NCBI RefSeq assembly: GCF_015278125.1
Contig: NZ_JADILO010000006.1
Span: forward strand, 107,215 to 171,214
DNA length: 64,000 nucleotides
From: Vibrio fluminensis
GTDB taxonomy: Bacteria > Pseudomonadota > Gammaproteobacteria > Enterobacterales > Vibrionaceae
Direction of reading: 5' to 3'
The notes under the pieces are model-generated. The model did no database searches. It was not told the DNA's origin and was given only the letters and a program-made list of their open reading frames with translations. Shown here piece by piece: positions 1-8,154 of the stretch (position 1 is the first letter of the stretch; every line of letters begins with the position of its first letter). A program made the translations under genes and the position numbers.

Positions 1-392
1 GCCGCGATATGTTTAATGGTCCACAAGGGCAGCAAACCCCACTGGAATTGATCGGCTTATTGCAAGCCAAACTGGGTAAAGAGAATGTACGCAAAGTCGC
101 GCTTAGCCATGACCCACGGCCAGAGAAAGCGACTCAACTGTGTGACCCAACGCTGCCTATACCAAGCAAACCGCACGTGGCTCGCTGTCGACCAAGTTTT
201 CTGTTACCTACTCCTGAGCCACTACAAGAAAAAGTCTCAATCGTACAAGGTCCTGAGCGCTTTGTGACTGGTTGGTGGGATGGTGATGACATCACGCGAG
301 ATTACTTTATTGCCCGTAGCAATACCGGTCGCTGGTTATGGGTGTTTCGCAATCAAGATAAACAGTGGTTTCTCCACGGACAATTTAGTTAA
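1..392 (+). CDS. imuB: ImuB-like Y-family polymerase homologue, C-terminal part (partial at the left edge)
   Basis: Only the last ~130 residues are inside the window. The reading frame is open from base 3 and the ATG at base 9 is internal, so the gene starts upstream. The tail has the pattern of ImuB proteins: RPSFLLPTPEPL, then GPERFVTGWWDGDD, RDYFIARS and GRWLWVFRNQ, ending WFLHGQFS. In this family ImuB is a catalytically inactive Y-family polymerase relative that links ImuA and the beta clamp to DnaE2 in SOS-induced mutagenesis. The stop lies 14 bases before dnaE2, so the two are almost certainly one operon. The catalytic-fold region, imuA and any LexA operator are outside the window. Confidence 0.85.
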   Translation, partial: RDMFNGPQGQQTPLELIGLLQAKLGKENVRKVALSHDPRPEKATQLCDPTLPIPSKPHVARCRPSFLLPTPEPLQEKVSIVQGPERFVTGWWDGDDITRDYFIARSNTGRWLWVFRNQDKQWFLHGQFS

Positions 393-406
393 CACGGAGT
401 CACCTC

Positions 407-3400
407 ATGTCTTATGCCGAGTTATTTTGCCAAACCAATTTCTCTTTTCTCACTGGGGCATCTCATGCAGAAGAGCTGATCCTGCAAGCCGACTTTCTAC
501 GCTATCACTCACTGGCGATCACCGATGAATGCTCCGTCGCTGGCGTGGTACGCGCCCACACCGCGATAAAAAACCACCAGCTTGGCGTTAAGCTGATCAT
601 TGGCAGTATGTTTTGGCTCAACGGCGAGTGCCAAGTGGTATTACTCTGCCCCAACCGCCAAGCCTATGCTGAGTTGTGCCGTATTATCACCAATGCTCGC
701 CGCCGCAGTGAAAAAGGCGAATATCAACTCTCCGAATGGGATTTGATGTCGATTCGCCACTGCTTAGTGATTTGGCTCCCTACTCATCAAGAGCCGGATC
801 GTAAATGGGGATGGTGGCTCGCTCAGCATCACTCACGCCGTTTATGGCTAGGAGTACAACGTCACTTAAGCAGTGACGACCATGTTTACCTCAGTCATTG
901 CCAGCAGCTCGCTGCAGAGCTGCAACTGCCTGTTACTGCTTGTGGTGGTGTATTAATGCACACCGCTACTCGCTTACCACTGCAACACACTCTTACTGCC
1001 ATCAAGCACGGTGGCAGTGTGAGTAACCTAAGCGGGCACTTACTGGTTAATACTGAGCGTTCACTACGGAGCATCGATAAGCTCAATAAGCTGTTTAAGC
1101 CAGAGTGGTTACAACAAAGTGTGCAGATAGCGAAACGCTGCACCTTCAGCCTCAGTGAGCTTAAGTATGAGTACCCAAGCGAACTGATCCCTGACGGTGA
1201 AACACCGATGAGCTACCTGCGTAAACTGGTCGCTTACGGTAAGCAATTGCGTTTTCCTCATGGCGTACCCGAAGACATTGAACAGACCATTGAGAAAGAG
1301 CTAGGGCTAATCGAAGAGCTCAACTATCCGTTTTACTTTCTCACTATTCACGACATCGTGATGTTTGCCAAACGCAGTGACATTCTCTACCAAGGACGCG
1401 GCTCAGCAGCGAACTCGGTGGTCTGTTATTGCTTGGAAATCACCTCGGTTGATCCAAGGCAAATCTCGGTATTGTTTGAACGCTTTATCAGTAAAGAGCG
1501 CGATGAGCCGCCTGATATTGATGTCGATTTTGAACATCAACGCCGTGAAGAAGTGATTCAATACATTTACCAAAAGTATGGTCGTGAGCGAGCCGCCCTC
1601 GCCGCGACAGTGATCTCATATCGCTTTAAGAGTGCTGTGCGTGATGTGGGCAAAGCGCTTGGCATTGAAGAAAGTCAACTCGATTACTTTATTAAGAACG
1701 TTAATCATCGTGACCGCGCGCAAGGCTGGCAAGCACAAATCGTCCAACTCGGCATTGAACCTAGCTCACTCAAAGGCGAGCAGTTTATCCAATTGGTGAA
1801 TGAGATCATGGGCTTTCCGCGCCATTTATCCCAGCACGTTGGCGGCTTTGTTATCTCCTCTGGTCCACTTTATGAACTGGTGCCGGTCGAGAACGCCTCA
1901 ATGACCAATCGCACCGTGATCCAATGGGACAAAGACGATCTTGAAAGCCTCGCTCTGCTTAAGGTCGACGTTTTAGCACTAGGGATGCTCAGCGCCATCC
2001 GCAAATGCTTTGCGCTAGTTGAGCGTTTTCATGGTGAAAAACTGTCGATTGCTGAGATCACGCGCCGTCAAGATGATGCGAACGTTTACGGCATGATTCA
2101 ACGTGCCGATACGGTCGGTGTGTTTCAAATTGAATCTCGCGCACAAATGAGCATGCTGCCAAGATTAAGACCGGCTTGTTATTACGATCTGGTGATTCAA
2201 ATCGCTATCGTTCGCCCAGGTCCCATTCAGGGTGATATGGTGCACCCTTTTCTTAAGCGCCGCAGCGGTGAAGAGGCAATCAGTTACCCTTCAGAAGAAG
2301 TCAAACAAGTGCTAGAACGCACCATGGGGGTGCCAATTTTCCAAGAGCAAGTGATCAAACTGGCGATGGTGGCAGCCGGTTTTAGCGGCGGTGAAGCAGA
2401 CCAACTGCGCCGCGCAATGGCGGCGTGGAAAAAGAATGGCGACTTAGTTAAATTCCGCACTAAGTTGATTGAAGGTATGCTCAGCCGCGGCTATCAAGCT
2501 GAATTTGCTGAACGCATCTTTGACCAAATCCTTGGTTTTGGTGAATATGGCTTCCCTGAAAGTCACTCGGCTTCGTTTGCGGTGCTCGCCTACTGCTCTG
2601 CATGGCTTAAATTCTATTATCCTGAGGCATTCTACACCTCACTGCTTAATAGCCTGCCTATGGGCTTCTACAGCGCTTCACAGTTGATTCAAGATGCTAA
2701 GCGACATGGGCTGACTATCCTCCCTGTATGCATTAATCATTCACAGTATGATCATCAAGTGGTGAGCACGAGCAATGGATTCGCGATTCGCTTGGGGCTA
2801 AGGCAGATTAAAGGACTCAGCACCGAAAGTGTCGAACGATTGCTAAGAGCACGCAGCGCACAAGGTTTTACTCACCCTACCCAGCTAAAACACATTGGTT
2901 TGAATCGCAGAGACATCGAACTGCTTGCCTCCGCGAACGCAATGCAGACCATTGCCAATAACCGCTATCAAGCGCGCTGGGCAATGATGGACTCGCTCTC
3001 GGATCTGCCGCTATTTCAGCACATCAATGATGAGCAAAATTGCGCACCTATTAGTGCGCCTAGCGATATGCAAACCATGCTGGAAGATTATGCGGCAACT
3101 GGAGTGTCACTGAATCAGCACCCCATTACTCTGTTAGATAACGCCGGGGCATTAGGGCGCTTTACTCGTATGACGCAGTTAATCGACAAACCACATCAAT
3201 CACTGGTGACCGTTATTGGTGTCGTGACTGGCAGACAATCACCGGGAACCGCTGCTGGCGTGACCTTCTTCACCCTCGAAGATGATACTGGCAACATTAA
3301 TGTCGTGGTTTGGCGGGCCACTGCTCGAGCGCAGCAAAAAGCCTATTTGACCGCTAAGGTTCTACGCGTGAAAGGCATTCTCGAACGTGAAGGCGATGTT

Positions 3401-3481
3401 ACCCATGTGATCGCGGGTAGATTAGAAGATCTCACCGATACGCTGCATGGCTTGCAAACCAAATCGCGTGATTTCCATTAA
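407..3481 (+). CDS. dnaE2: Error-prone DNA polymerase III alpha subunit DnaE2
   Basis: The 1024-residue protein is the translesion polymerase of the ImuA-ImuB-DnaE2 mutasome. The N-terminus carries a PHP domain (starts YAELFCQTNFSFLTG). The palm motif PDIDVDF puts catalytic aspartates at D370 and D372, and the third is probably D521 in LLKVDVLALG. Helix-hairpin-helix-type sequence lies around residues 820-850 and a C-terminal OB fold around residues 930-975 (VIGVVTGRQSP to INVVVW). The length (~1020-1080 is usual) and the pairing with ImuB separate it from replicative DnaE, which is about 1160 residues. The ATG follows an ACGGAG ribosome site. The stop codon abuts an inverted-repeat element. 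Confidence 0.96.
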   Translation: MSYAELFCQTNFSFLTGASHAEELILQADFLRYHSLAITDECSVAGVVRAHTAIKNHQLGVKLIIGSMFWLNGECQVVLLCPNRQAYAELCRIITNARRRSEKGEYQLSEWDLMSIRHCLVIWLPTHQEPDRKWGWWLAQHHSRRLWLGVQRHLSSDDHVYLSHCQQLAAELQLPVTACGGVLMHTATRLPLQHTLTAIKHGGSVSNLSGHLLVNTERSLRSIDKLNKLFKPEWLQQSVQIAKRCTFSLSELKYEYPSELIPDGETPMSYLRKLVAYGKQLRFPHGVPEDIEQTIEKELGLIEELNYPFYFLTIHDIVMFAKRSDILYQGRGSAANSVVCYCLEITSVDPRQISVLFERFISKERDEPPDIDVDFEHQRREEVIQYIYQKYGRERAALAATVISYRFKSAVRDVGKALGIEESQLDYFIKNVNHRDRAQGWQAQIVQLGIEPSSLKGEQFIQLVNEIMGFPRHLSQHVGGFVISSGPLYELVPVENASMTNRTVIQWDKDDLESLALLKVDVLALGMLSAIRKCFALVERFHGEKLSIAEITRRQDDANVYGMIQRADTVGVFQIESRAQMSMLPRLRPACYYDLVIQIAIVRPGPIQGDMVHPFLKRRSGEEAISYPSEEVKQVLERTMGVPIFQEQVIKLAMVAAGFSGGEADQLRRAMAAWKKNGDLVKFRTKLIEGMLSRGYQAEFAERIFDQILGFGEYGFPESHSASFAVLAYCSAWLKFYYPEAFYTSLLNSLPMGFYSASQLIQDAKRHGLTILPVCINHSQYDHQVVSTSNGFAIRLGLRQIKGLSTESVERLLRARSAQGFTHPTQLKHIGLNRRDIELLASANAMQTIANNRYQARWAMMDSLSDLPLFQHINDEQNCAPISAPSDMQTMLEDYAATGVSLNQHPITLLDNAGALGRFTRMTQLIDKPHQSLVTVIGVVTGRQSPGTAAGVTFFTLEDDTGNINVVVWRATARAQQKAYLTAKVLRVKGILEREGDVTHVIAGRLEDLTDTLHGLQTKSRDFH

Positions 3482-3655
3482 TACCAATCAGGATAAGTAA
3501 GTGGTCAGCTAATTTGTGCAACGTAAAGCGCAAGGAAAATCGCTTAGAACTAGGCGCAGATTGCCGCTAACTAGTTATTCTAATTACAAAATCTGCAACA
3601 ACGTTATCAGCGATTTTAATCAGCAAGAATGATCAAAGACTTATGCTGATTGGTA
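3482..3655. repeat. MITE-like inverted-repeat element (174 bp)
   Basis: The ends are 17-bp inverted repeats with one mismatch: TACCAATCAGGATAAGT at 3482-3498, and the complement of TACCAATCAGCATAAGT at 3639-3655. Inside are further nested arms, for example AAAATCGCT near 3537 against AGCGATTTT near 3609, and GCAGATT against AATCTGC, so the whole element could fold into one long imperfect hairpin. It encodes nothing. Its left end directly abuts the dnaE2 stop codon. Short non-autonomous elements with this kind of terminus are known in marine gammaproteobacteria, but I cannot confirm copy number from one window. Confidence 0.75.
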
Positions 3656-3681
3656 CAATACTCATCACAAGATAGGCGATC

Positions 3682-3706
3682 AAAAAAGGGAGCCTCAGCT
3701 CCCTTC
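3682..3706 (-). terminator. Rho-independent terminator of cheV
   Basis: Read on the minus strand, AAGGGAGC, a four-base loop and GCTCCCTT are followed by a T run. It lies 16 bases past the cheV stop. Confidence 0.85.
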
Positions 3707-3721
3707 TAACACTTGGTTACG

Positions 3722-4672
3722 TTAATCCAAACCTAAAACGGTTTTCAAACGGTCTTGTGTCACTTGCACTAACAGATCTGGTTGGAATTTTGAAATAAAG
3801 CGGTCACAACCTACTTTCTTCACCATCGCATCGTTAAAGCTGCCGCTCAGTGAAGTATTGAGCACCACGTGCAGATCTTTCATACGTGGGTCTAAGCGCA
3901 CTTCATGAGTCAGCTTATAACCATCCATTTCCGGCATTTCTGCATCGGTGATCATCAAAAGCAGTTCTTCAGCGACATTCTTACCTTCGTCACTCCAAGA
4001 CTGCAGCAAGCGCAATGCCTGCAAACCATCACAACACTCAATAATATTTAAACCTAGCTGAGACAGAGTACCTTTTACTTGTGCTCGCGCCGTAGAAGAA
4101 TCATCAACGATCAGTACATTGCGGCCAATCATTTCACCCGCAAGTTGTTCATCCAAGATACCCTCTGAAATTGACACATCATAATCAATGATTTCAGCGA
4201 GCACTTTTTCTACATCAATGATTTCGATGATCTGCTCATCCTCTCCATCTTTAATTCGTGAGATCGCAGTCAGGTAGTTGGAGCGGCCTGCTGTTTTTGG
4301 TGGCGGCTGAATATCGCTCCAAGTGGTATTAACGATATTACGCACTTGACCCACTAAGAAGCCTTGCACCGTGCGGTTGTATTCCGTGATGATTAAGTTT
4401 TCTTCTTGATTTTCAAGACGCGACGGTGGGAAACCGATCGCTGCACGCAGATCGATAATTGGCACGGAAACGCCACGCAACGAGGCCACGCCAGTAATAT
4501 TGTAGTGTGCACCAGGTAATTTAGTTAGCGGTGGGACTTTGATTACTTCACGTACTTTAAACACGTTAATCGCAAACAGTTGTCGGCTATTTAAACTAAA
4601 AAGTAACAGCTCCAAACGGTTTTCACCAACCAGTTTGGTACGTTGGTCTACAGTGTTTAATACTCCGGTCAT
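3722..4672 (-). CDS. cheV: Chemotaxis coupling/response-regulator protein CheV
   Basis: The 316-residue protein combines a CheW-like domain (about residues 15-160; GVASLRGVSVPIIDLRAAIG is the typical core) with a receiver domain (about 185-310). The receiver has the acidic pair in VLIVDDSS, the phospho-acceptor aspartate D243 in MITDAEMPEMDG, the NTSLSG switch region and a late SKF lysine. CheV proteins sit in chemoreceptor arrays in the cytoplasm, couple receptors to CheA and may act as a phosphate sink or adaptation device. The gene stands alone between dnaE2 and mlc with its own terminator, as scattered cheV genes do in vibrios. Confidence 0.95.
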   Translation of the reverse strand: MTGVLNTVDQRTKLVGENRLELLLFSLNSRQLFAINVFKVREVIKVPPLTKLPGAHYNITGVASLRGVSVPIIDLRAAIGFPPSRLENQEENLIITEYNRTVQGFLVGQVRNIVNTTWSDIQPPPKTAGRSNYLTAISRIKDGEDEQIIEIIDVEKVLAEIIDYDVSISEGILDEQLAGEMIGRNVLIVDDSSTARAQVKGTLSQLGLNIIECCDGLQALRLLQSWSDEGKNVAEELLLMITDAEMPEMDGYKLTHEVRLDPRMKDLHVVLNTSLSGSFNDAMVKKVGCDRFISKFQPDLLVQVTQDRLKTVLGLD

Positions 4673-4767
4673 ATCAAATCTCTAAAGCAGTTATCTGGAT
4701 TGTGCGATGCCTATATCTCGCTAATCACAGAAACTAGATAACCAGACCGATCAACGAGATAAATTAA

Positions 4768-5985
4768 TTACCCTTCTATCACTTTCATAAGCAATAAGCC
4801 ATCATATAGTGCCTGTTTTACGAGAGCCGCACCAGTCATTGTTGCTTGTTTATAAAAACGTGACTCTACTAACTCAAGATCTTGATGATAAACGGGCAAA
4901 CTTTGTTCCCTAATGCACTTTTGAATCGCCGGATAAAGAATCTCTTTAGCTTGGTTAATGGCTCCGCCAATCAGCACCTTTTCCGGGTTAAACAAATTAA
5001 TCACTAATGCAGCCGCAGAACCTAAGTAACCACCAAGCTTTTCAATCACATCAATCGCTAATGGATCACCATTAACGGCCGCCTCACAGATCTGCTCAAC
5101 ACTCACTTCTTCATACTCAGCGAGAACAGAATGTTCGCCTTTCGCGATGCGTTCTTCGACTTCACTGCGAATCGCTTGCGAGCTCGCCACTGTCTCTAGA
5201 CAGCCACGGTTACCGCAGTGACAAAGTTTACCTTGCGGATCAATTTGAATATGCCCAAGTTCGCCTATGTTGCCATGACGACCTTGCAACACACGACCAT
5301 CGAGGATAATCCCCGCACCTAAACCATGGTGAATCGAAATCAGTACTGAGTTTTCGTTACCTTGTGAATGACCAAATAGCTTTTCCGCTAATGCCCATGC
5401 ACGAGTATCGTTGGCAATAAATACGGGTAAACCGGTCGCTTTATAGATCTCAGGGCCTAAAGCCAAATTTTCCACATTGTAGTGCGGCATTTGCAACACA
5501 ATACCCTGCTCTGAGTTCACTAAGCCTGGTAACGTGATAGCAATACTAGTCACACGATCAAGCTGATCAGAGTAAGTTTGGAAAAATTCTTCAATCTCGT
5601 GTAATAGGCGTGCAAGTACGTCTTCTTGATCAATTTCATGAATATCGATTTTATTATCGATTAACACGTCACCACCAAGCTCGTGCAAAGCAATCGTCAA
5701 GTAACCACGACCAAGTCGCATAGAAAGAAATTGCCAACCTTCGTTATTCACTTGCAAACCAACGGCAGGACGACCACGACTAGTTGCCTCCTGAACAGTG
5801 GTTTCATGTACTAGGTGAGCATCGATCAACTCTCGGGTAATTTTAGTAATACTTGCCGGTGCAAGTTCGCTCTCTTTCGACAAGTCGATGCGAGATATCG
5901 GGCCTTTTTGATCAATGAGTTTATATACACGGCCAGCATTGACCTGCTTGATATGATCAATGTGGCCTGGGTGAGCCATGTACAT
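4768..5985 (-). CDS. mlc: ROK-family transcriptional repressor Mlc (glucose regulon)
   Basis: The 405-residue protein has an N-terminal winged helix-turn-helix (IDQKGPISRIDLSKES to PASITKITRELI) and a ROK domain with the zinc motif GHIQIDP..CHCGNRGCLE. These regions resemble E. coli Mlc (406 residues) more closely than NagC. Mlc represses ptsG and other PTS genes and is released when unphosphorylated EIICB-Glc sequesters it at the membrane. I place the start at the ATG at 5985 (MYMAHPGHIDHIKQ), which has CGGAG nine bases upstream. A TTG at 6009 in the same frame lies ahead of that ribosome site and is less likely. ptsG, its expected main target, is 4.5 kb away in this window. Confidence 0.92.
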   Translation of the reverse strand: MYMAHPGHIDHIKQVNAGRVYKLIDQKGPISRIDLSKESELAPASITKITRELIDAHLVHETTVQEATSRGRPAVGLQVNNEGWQFLSMRLGRGYLTIALHELGGDVLIDNKIDIHEIDQEDVLARLLHEIEEFFQTYSDQLDRVTSIAITLPGLVNSEQGIVLQMPHYNVENLALGPEIYKATGLPVFIANDTRAWALAEKLFGHSQGNENSVLISIHHGLGAGIILDGRVLQGRHGNIGELGHIQIDPQGKLCHCGNRGCLETVASSQAIRSEVEERIAKGEHSVLAEYEEVSVEQICEAAVNGDPLAIDVIEKLGGYLGSAAALVINLFNPEKVLIGGAINQAKEILYPAIQKCIREQSLPVYHQDLELVESRFYKQATMTGAALVKQALYDGLLLMKVIEG

Positions 5986-6062
5986 AAGAGAAACTCCGAG
6001 AATCAACAACTAATTAATTTTTTTACTTTGCGAAGTAATTGTGAAGCGCCTTGGTAGATTGC

Positions 6063-6078
6063 CGTGACAAGCATCACG
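6063..6078. promoter_or_regulatory. Candidate CRP site upstream of mlc
   Basis: CGTGACAAGCATCACG has an intact GTGA-N6-TCAC core and is palindromic at its ends. It lies about 85 bases upstream of the mlc start. E. coli mlc is CRP-regulated, which fits, but binding is inferred. Confidence 0.6.
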
Positions 6079-6140
6079 TATAAGACTAATTGTTTGTGTC
6101 CCCTGTCATATCATCTAGTTATATTTTGCTAGTTGACTGC

Positions 6141-6167
6141 ATTATTTTTCGTTGTGAAAAAAATTAG
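6141..6167. promoter_or_regulatory. Candidate Mlc/NagC-type operator between mlc and the patatin gene
   Basis: An AT-rich near-palindrome with arms TTTTTC and GAAAAA around a five-base centre, flanked by ATTA and ATTA. This resembles the TTATTT..AAATAA symmetry of Mlc/NagC operators and would fit autoregulation. The match is not strong enough to assign firmly. Confidence 0.4.
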
Positions 6168-6241
6168 CAATTAGACGAAGATCACAATGTTAATTCCATA
6201 TAACTAACAAACATCACAACAATACAGCTTAGAACTCACCG

Positions 6242-7396
6242 CTATTTGCAGTGGAATGAGAGAGGTTGAGAAGCTAGATTACAGTGGTCAAAGGTTTCCA
6301 CACAGCGTAGACCGGCATCGATACCAAGCTGGTAATCATGCAGCAATTCTTCACGACTACTCATCAGAGAACTGGATAATAATGGCTGAGAAGGCGCGAC
6401 TTGTACGATATAGCAATCATCGGGAGGAGAAATAAGAAAATCACGTGTGAGTGAATATGTCTGATAGTGCACCATCAACATATCCATTAGGCTTGAATCA
6501 AAACTGTCACCCAGAAGGTGGCTCAAACGGTAAATATCATCAGCCCCAAACAACCAACGGCCGCCATTTAGCGAGGCTATAAAATGCTCTTTTTTTACTT
6601 GCTTTGACCGTTGTACTCGTTCACCAAAGAACGAATTCCAATCATTTTTCCACTGCCCCAATTTATGCTGCCAATGCTCTTGAACTAAATTGAGAGAATC
6701 TCGATACCATTCAACATCCACGTCTCTACTGACAAGTTGCTCCGGTACAGGGGTATCATCTTCCTCAGTACGAATCACCACAATACATCGTGATCCCTGC
6801 CGCCAAGCTTCTTGAACCGGAATCGAGGCCGAAACTCCGCCATCGATGTAATTTCCATGACTGAATGCCACTTCATGTTCATATAGCCGGGGGATCGCAC
6901 AGGTTGCTATCAGTACTTTTTTCCACTCATCTCCAAGCATTGGCAGGTAACGATCGATCAACCGCGACGAATCTGTCACGGCAGCAAATGCTTGGCGTGA
7001 GCCCAGCACGCGACGTCCCATATCCACATCTAATCGATAAGGGTAGTCACAAATCTTATCTAACGCCCAATCAAGCCCTAGATATTGCTTACGGCGAATA
7101 TAGCTAAATAAGTGAAAAAACTCGGTGGAGGTTGTCAGATCAAGTATGAAAGAACGCCCTATGCCCTTTTGACGACAAAGGAATGCGGAAAGATTAAGTG
7201 CACCCGCGGAGGTACCATAAAAACGGTGAAAAGGATCAAAATCAGAAAGAAGGAAGGCATCCAAAACACCAGCGGTGAAGATACCCCGTTGCCCGCCTCC
7301 TTGGGCGACCAGGGCGTTAACCCCACTGGTGTATTTAGAGAGTCGATCTATGTCGACCGTACTAGCAGTGTTAGTGATGACACCGCTGTTACTCAT
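6242..7396 (-). CDS. Patatin-like phospholipase (YjjU-type)
   Basis: The 384-residue protein has the patatin hallmarks in order. The oxyanion loop is GGGQRGIF (about residues 33-40), the nucleophile elbow GTSAG (about 62-66) carries the catalytic serine, and the catalytic aspartate lies in YIDGGVSASIPV (about 183-194). No signal peptide is visible, so it is probably cytoplasmic or peripheral and may hydrolyse phospholipids or related esters. Its size and architecture resemble E. coli YjjU, whose physiological substrate is not well defined. A tiny membrane protein gene lies 12 bases upstream on the same strand and may be co-transcribed. Confidence 0.88.
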   Translation of the reverse strand: MSNSGVITNTASTVDIDRLSKYTSGVNALVAQGGGQRGIFTAGVLDAFLLSDFDPFHRFYGTSAGALNLSAFLCRQKGIGRSFILDLTTSTEFFHLFSYIRRKQYLGLDWALDKICDYPYRLDVDMGRRVLGSRQAFAAVTDSSRLIDRYLPMLGDEWKKVLIATCAIPRLYEHEVAFSHGNYIDGGVSASIPVQEAWRQGSRCIVVIRTEEDDTPVPEQLVSRDVDVEWYRDSLNLVQEHWQHKLGQWKNDWNSFFGERVQRSKQVKKEHFIASLNGGRWLFGADDIYRLSHLLGDSFDSSLMDMLMVHYQTYSLTRDFLISPPDDCYIVQVAPSQPLLSSSLMSSREELLHDYQLGIDAGLRCVETFDHCNLASQPLSFHCK

Positions 7397-7408
7397 TGCA
7401 ATAATCGC

Positions 7409-7501
7409 CTAAGCCGTCGCGACAGCAATGACACCGAAGCCGATTAGTACAGCAAAGATCGTTGCGGTAATAATCAAAGCATACTTTAGATTTAGTTCCA
7501 T
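7409..7501 (-). CDS. ynhF: YnhF-like single-span membrane microprotein (30 aa)
   Basis: This short frame encodes MELNLKYALI followed by a hydrophobic stretch ending GVIAVATA. It has one predicted transmembrane helix (about residues 8-28) and almost no soluble part. The ATG is preceded by an excellent GGAGGT ribosome site four bases away, which supports real translation. The pattern M-x-x-x-LK-Y/F-A/S-L-I/V near the N-terminus and the 30-residue length resemble E. coli YnhF (29 residues), a small inner-membrane protein of unknown function. The symbol is by resemblance only. The patatin gene starts 12 bases after its stop. Confidence 0.7.
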   Translation of the reverse strand: MELNLKYALIITATIFAVLIGFGVIAVATA

Positions 7502-8154
7502 AAGCACCTCCATATACGCTTAACAAAAAAATAACACTTGAGTAGAAACCATTCAATTTATGCGCTTTTTTTGTATCCAAATATGACGCCAGTATCACAT
7601 TTAGATTAGCTCAAATGAAAGAACATGCGTATGTTTTGCACACTAAAAGCGAGAAGTGAGAAGTGAGAATGATAGGCAATACCGCACGTAACAATAAAAA
7701 AGCGATCAATCTGCTCAATATATAGTCATAACGCCTACGGATTAAAAAAGTTTATTATCTCGACAAATAAGTACATAGCAGCACATTTACCAGACTATAA
7801 CTGAACAAAACTCGCACATTAAACCGAAAAAATAGAAAAACAACATATTACCCACCCAAGCAAAACACATTGATAACATTTACAATCTATTGCCATAGCC
7901 GAATATTCTCGCTATTGTGACTGCACGCGTAGCTGATAATTTCAGAATTCGCAAACACACATCGCAAATAAAAGAACAATATTCTGAGTTTTCTTCAGGC
8001 TCACAACATTTTAATTTATTTTTTTGCCAATTCACGGATGAAGGCGCAAGAAAAAATGTGTGATATTTAGCACATTATCTTTACCCATCCAGAATTAGGC
8101 GAGATAGCCTAAGAAAAGCTTCATACCTCAGGGAGTTGTATACAGGAGTCAACT
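7502..8154. other. AT-rich intergenic region upstream of the NSS transporter
   Basis: About 650 bases without a credible gene. It contains a short tandem GAGAAGT repeat at 7651-7670 and a CRP-like site at 8059-8074. It is the divergent promoter region for the YnhF-like/patatin pair and the NSS transporter. I see no structured RNA or mobile element in it. Confidence 0.6.
8059..8074. promoter_or_regulatory. Candidate CRP site upstream of the NSS transporter
   Basis: TGTGATATTTAGCACA matches TGTGA-N6-TCACA with one change. It is centred about 88 bases before the start codon, a plausible position for activation of an amino-acid transporter under carbon limitation. Confidence 0.5.

Noticed and set aside
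7389..7598. 69-codon frame overlapping the YnhF-like gene
   Set aside because: It is in a different frame from the well-supported 30-residue gene and is cysteine-rich by chance.
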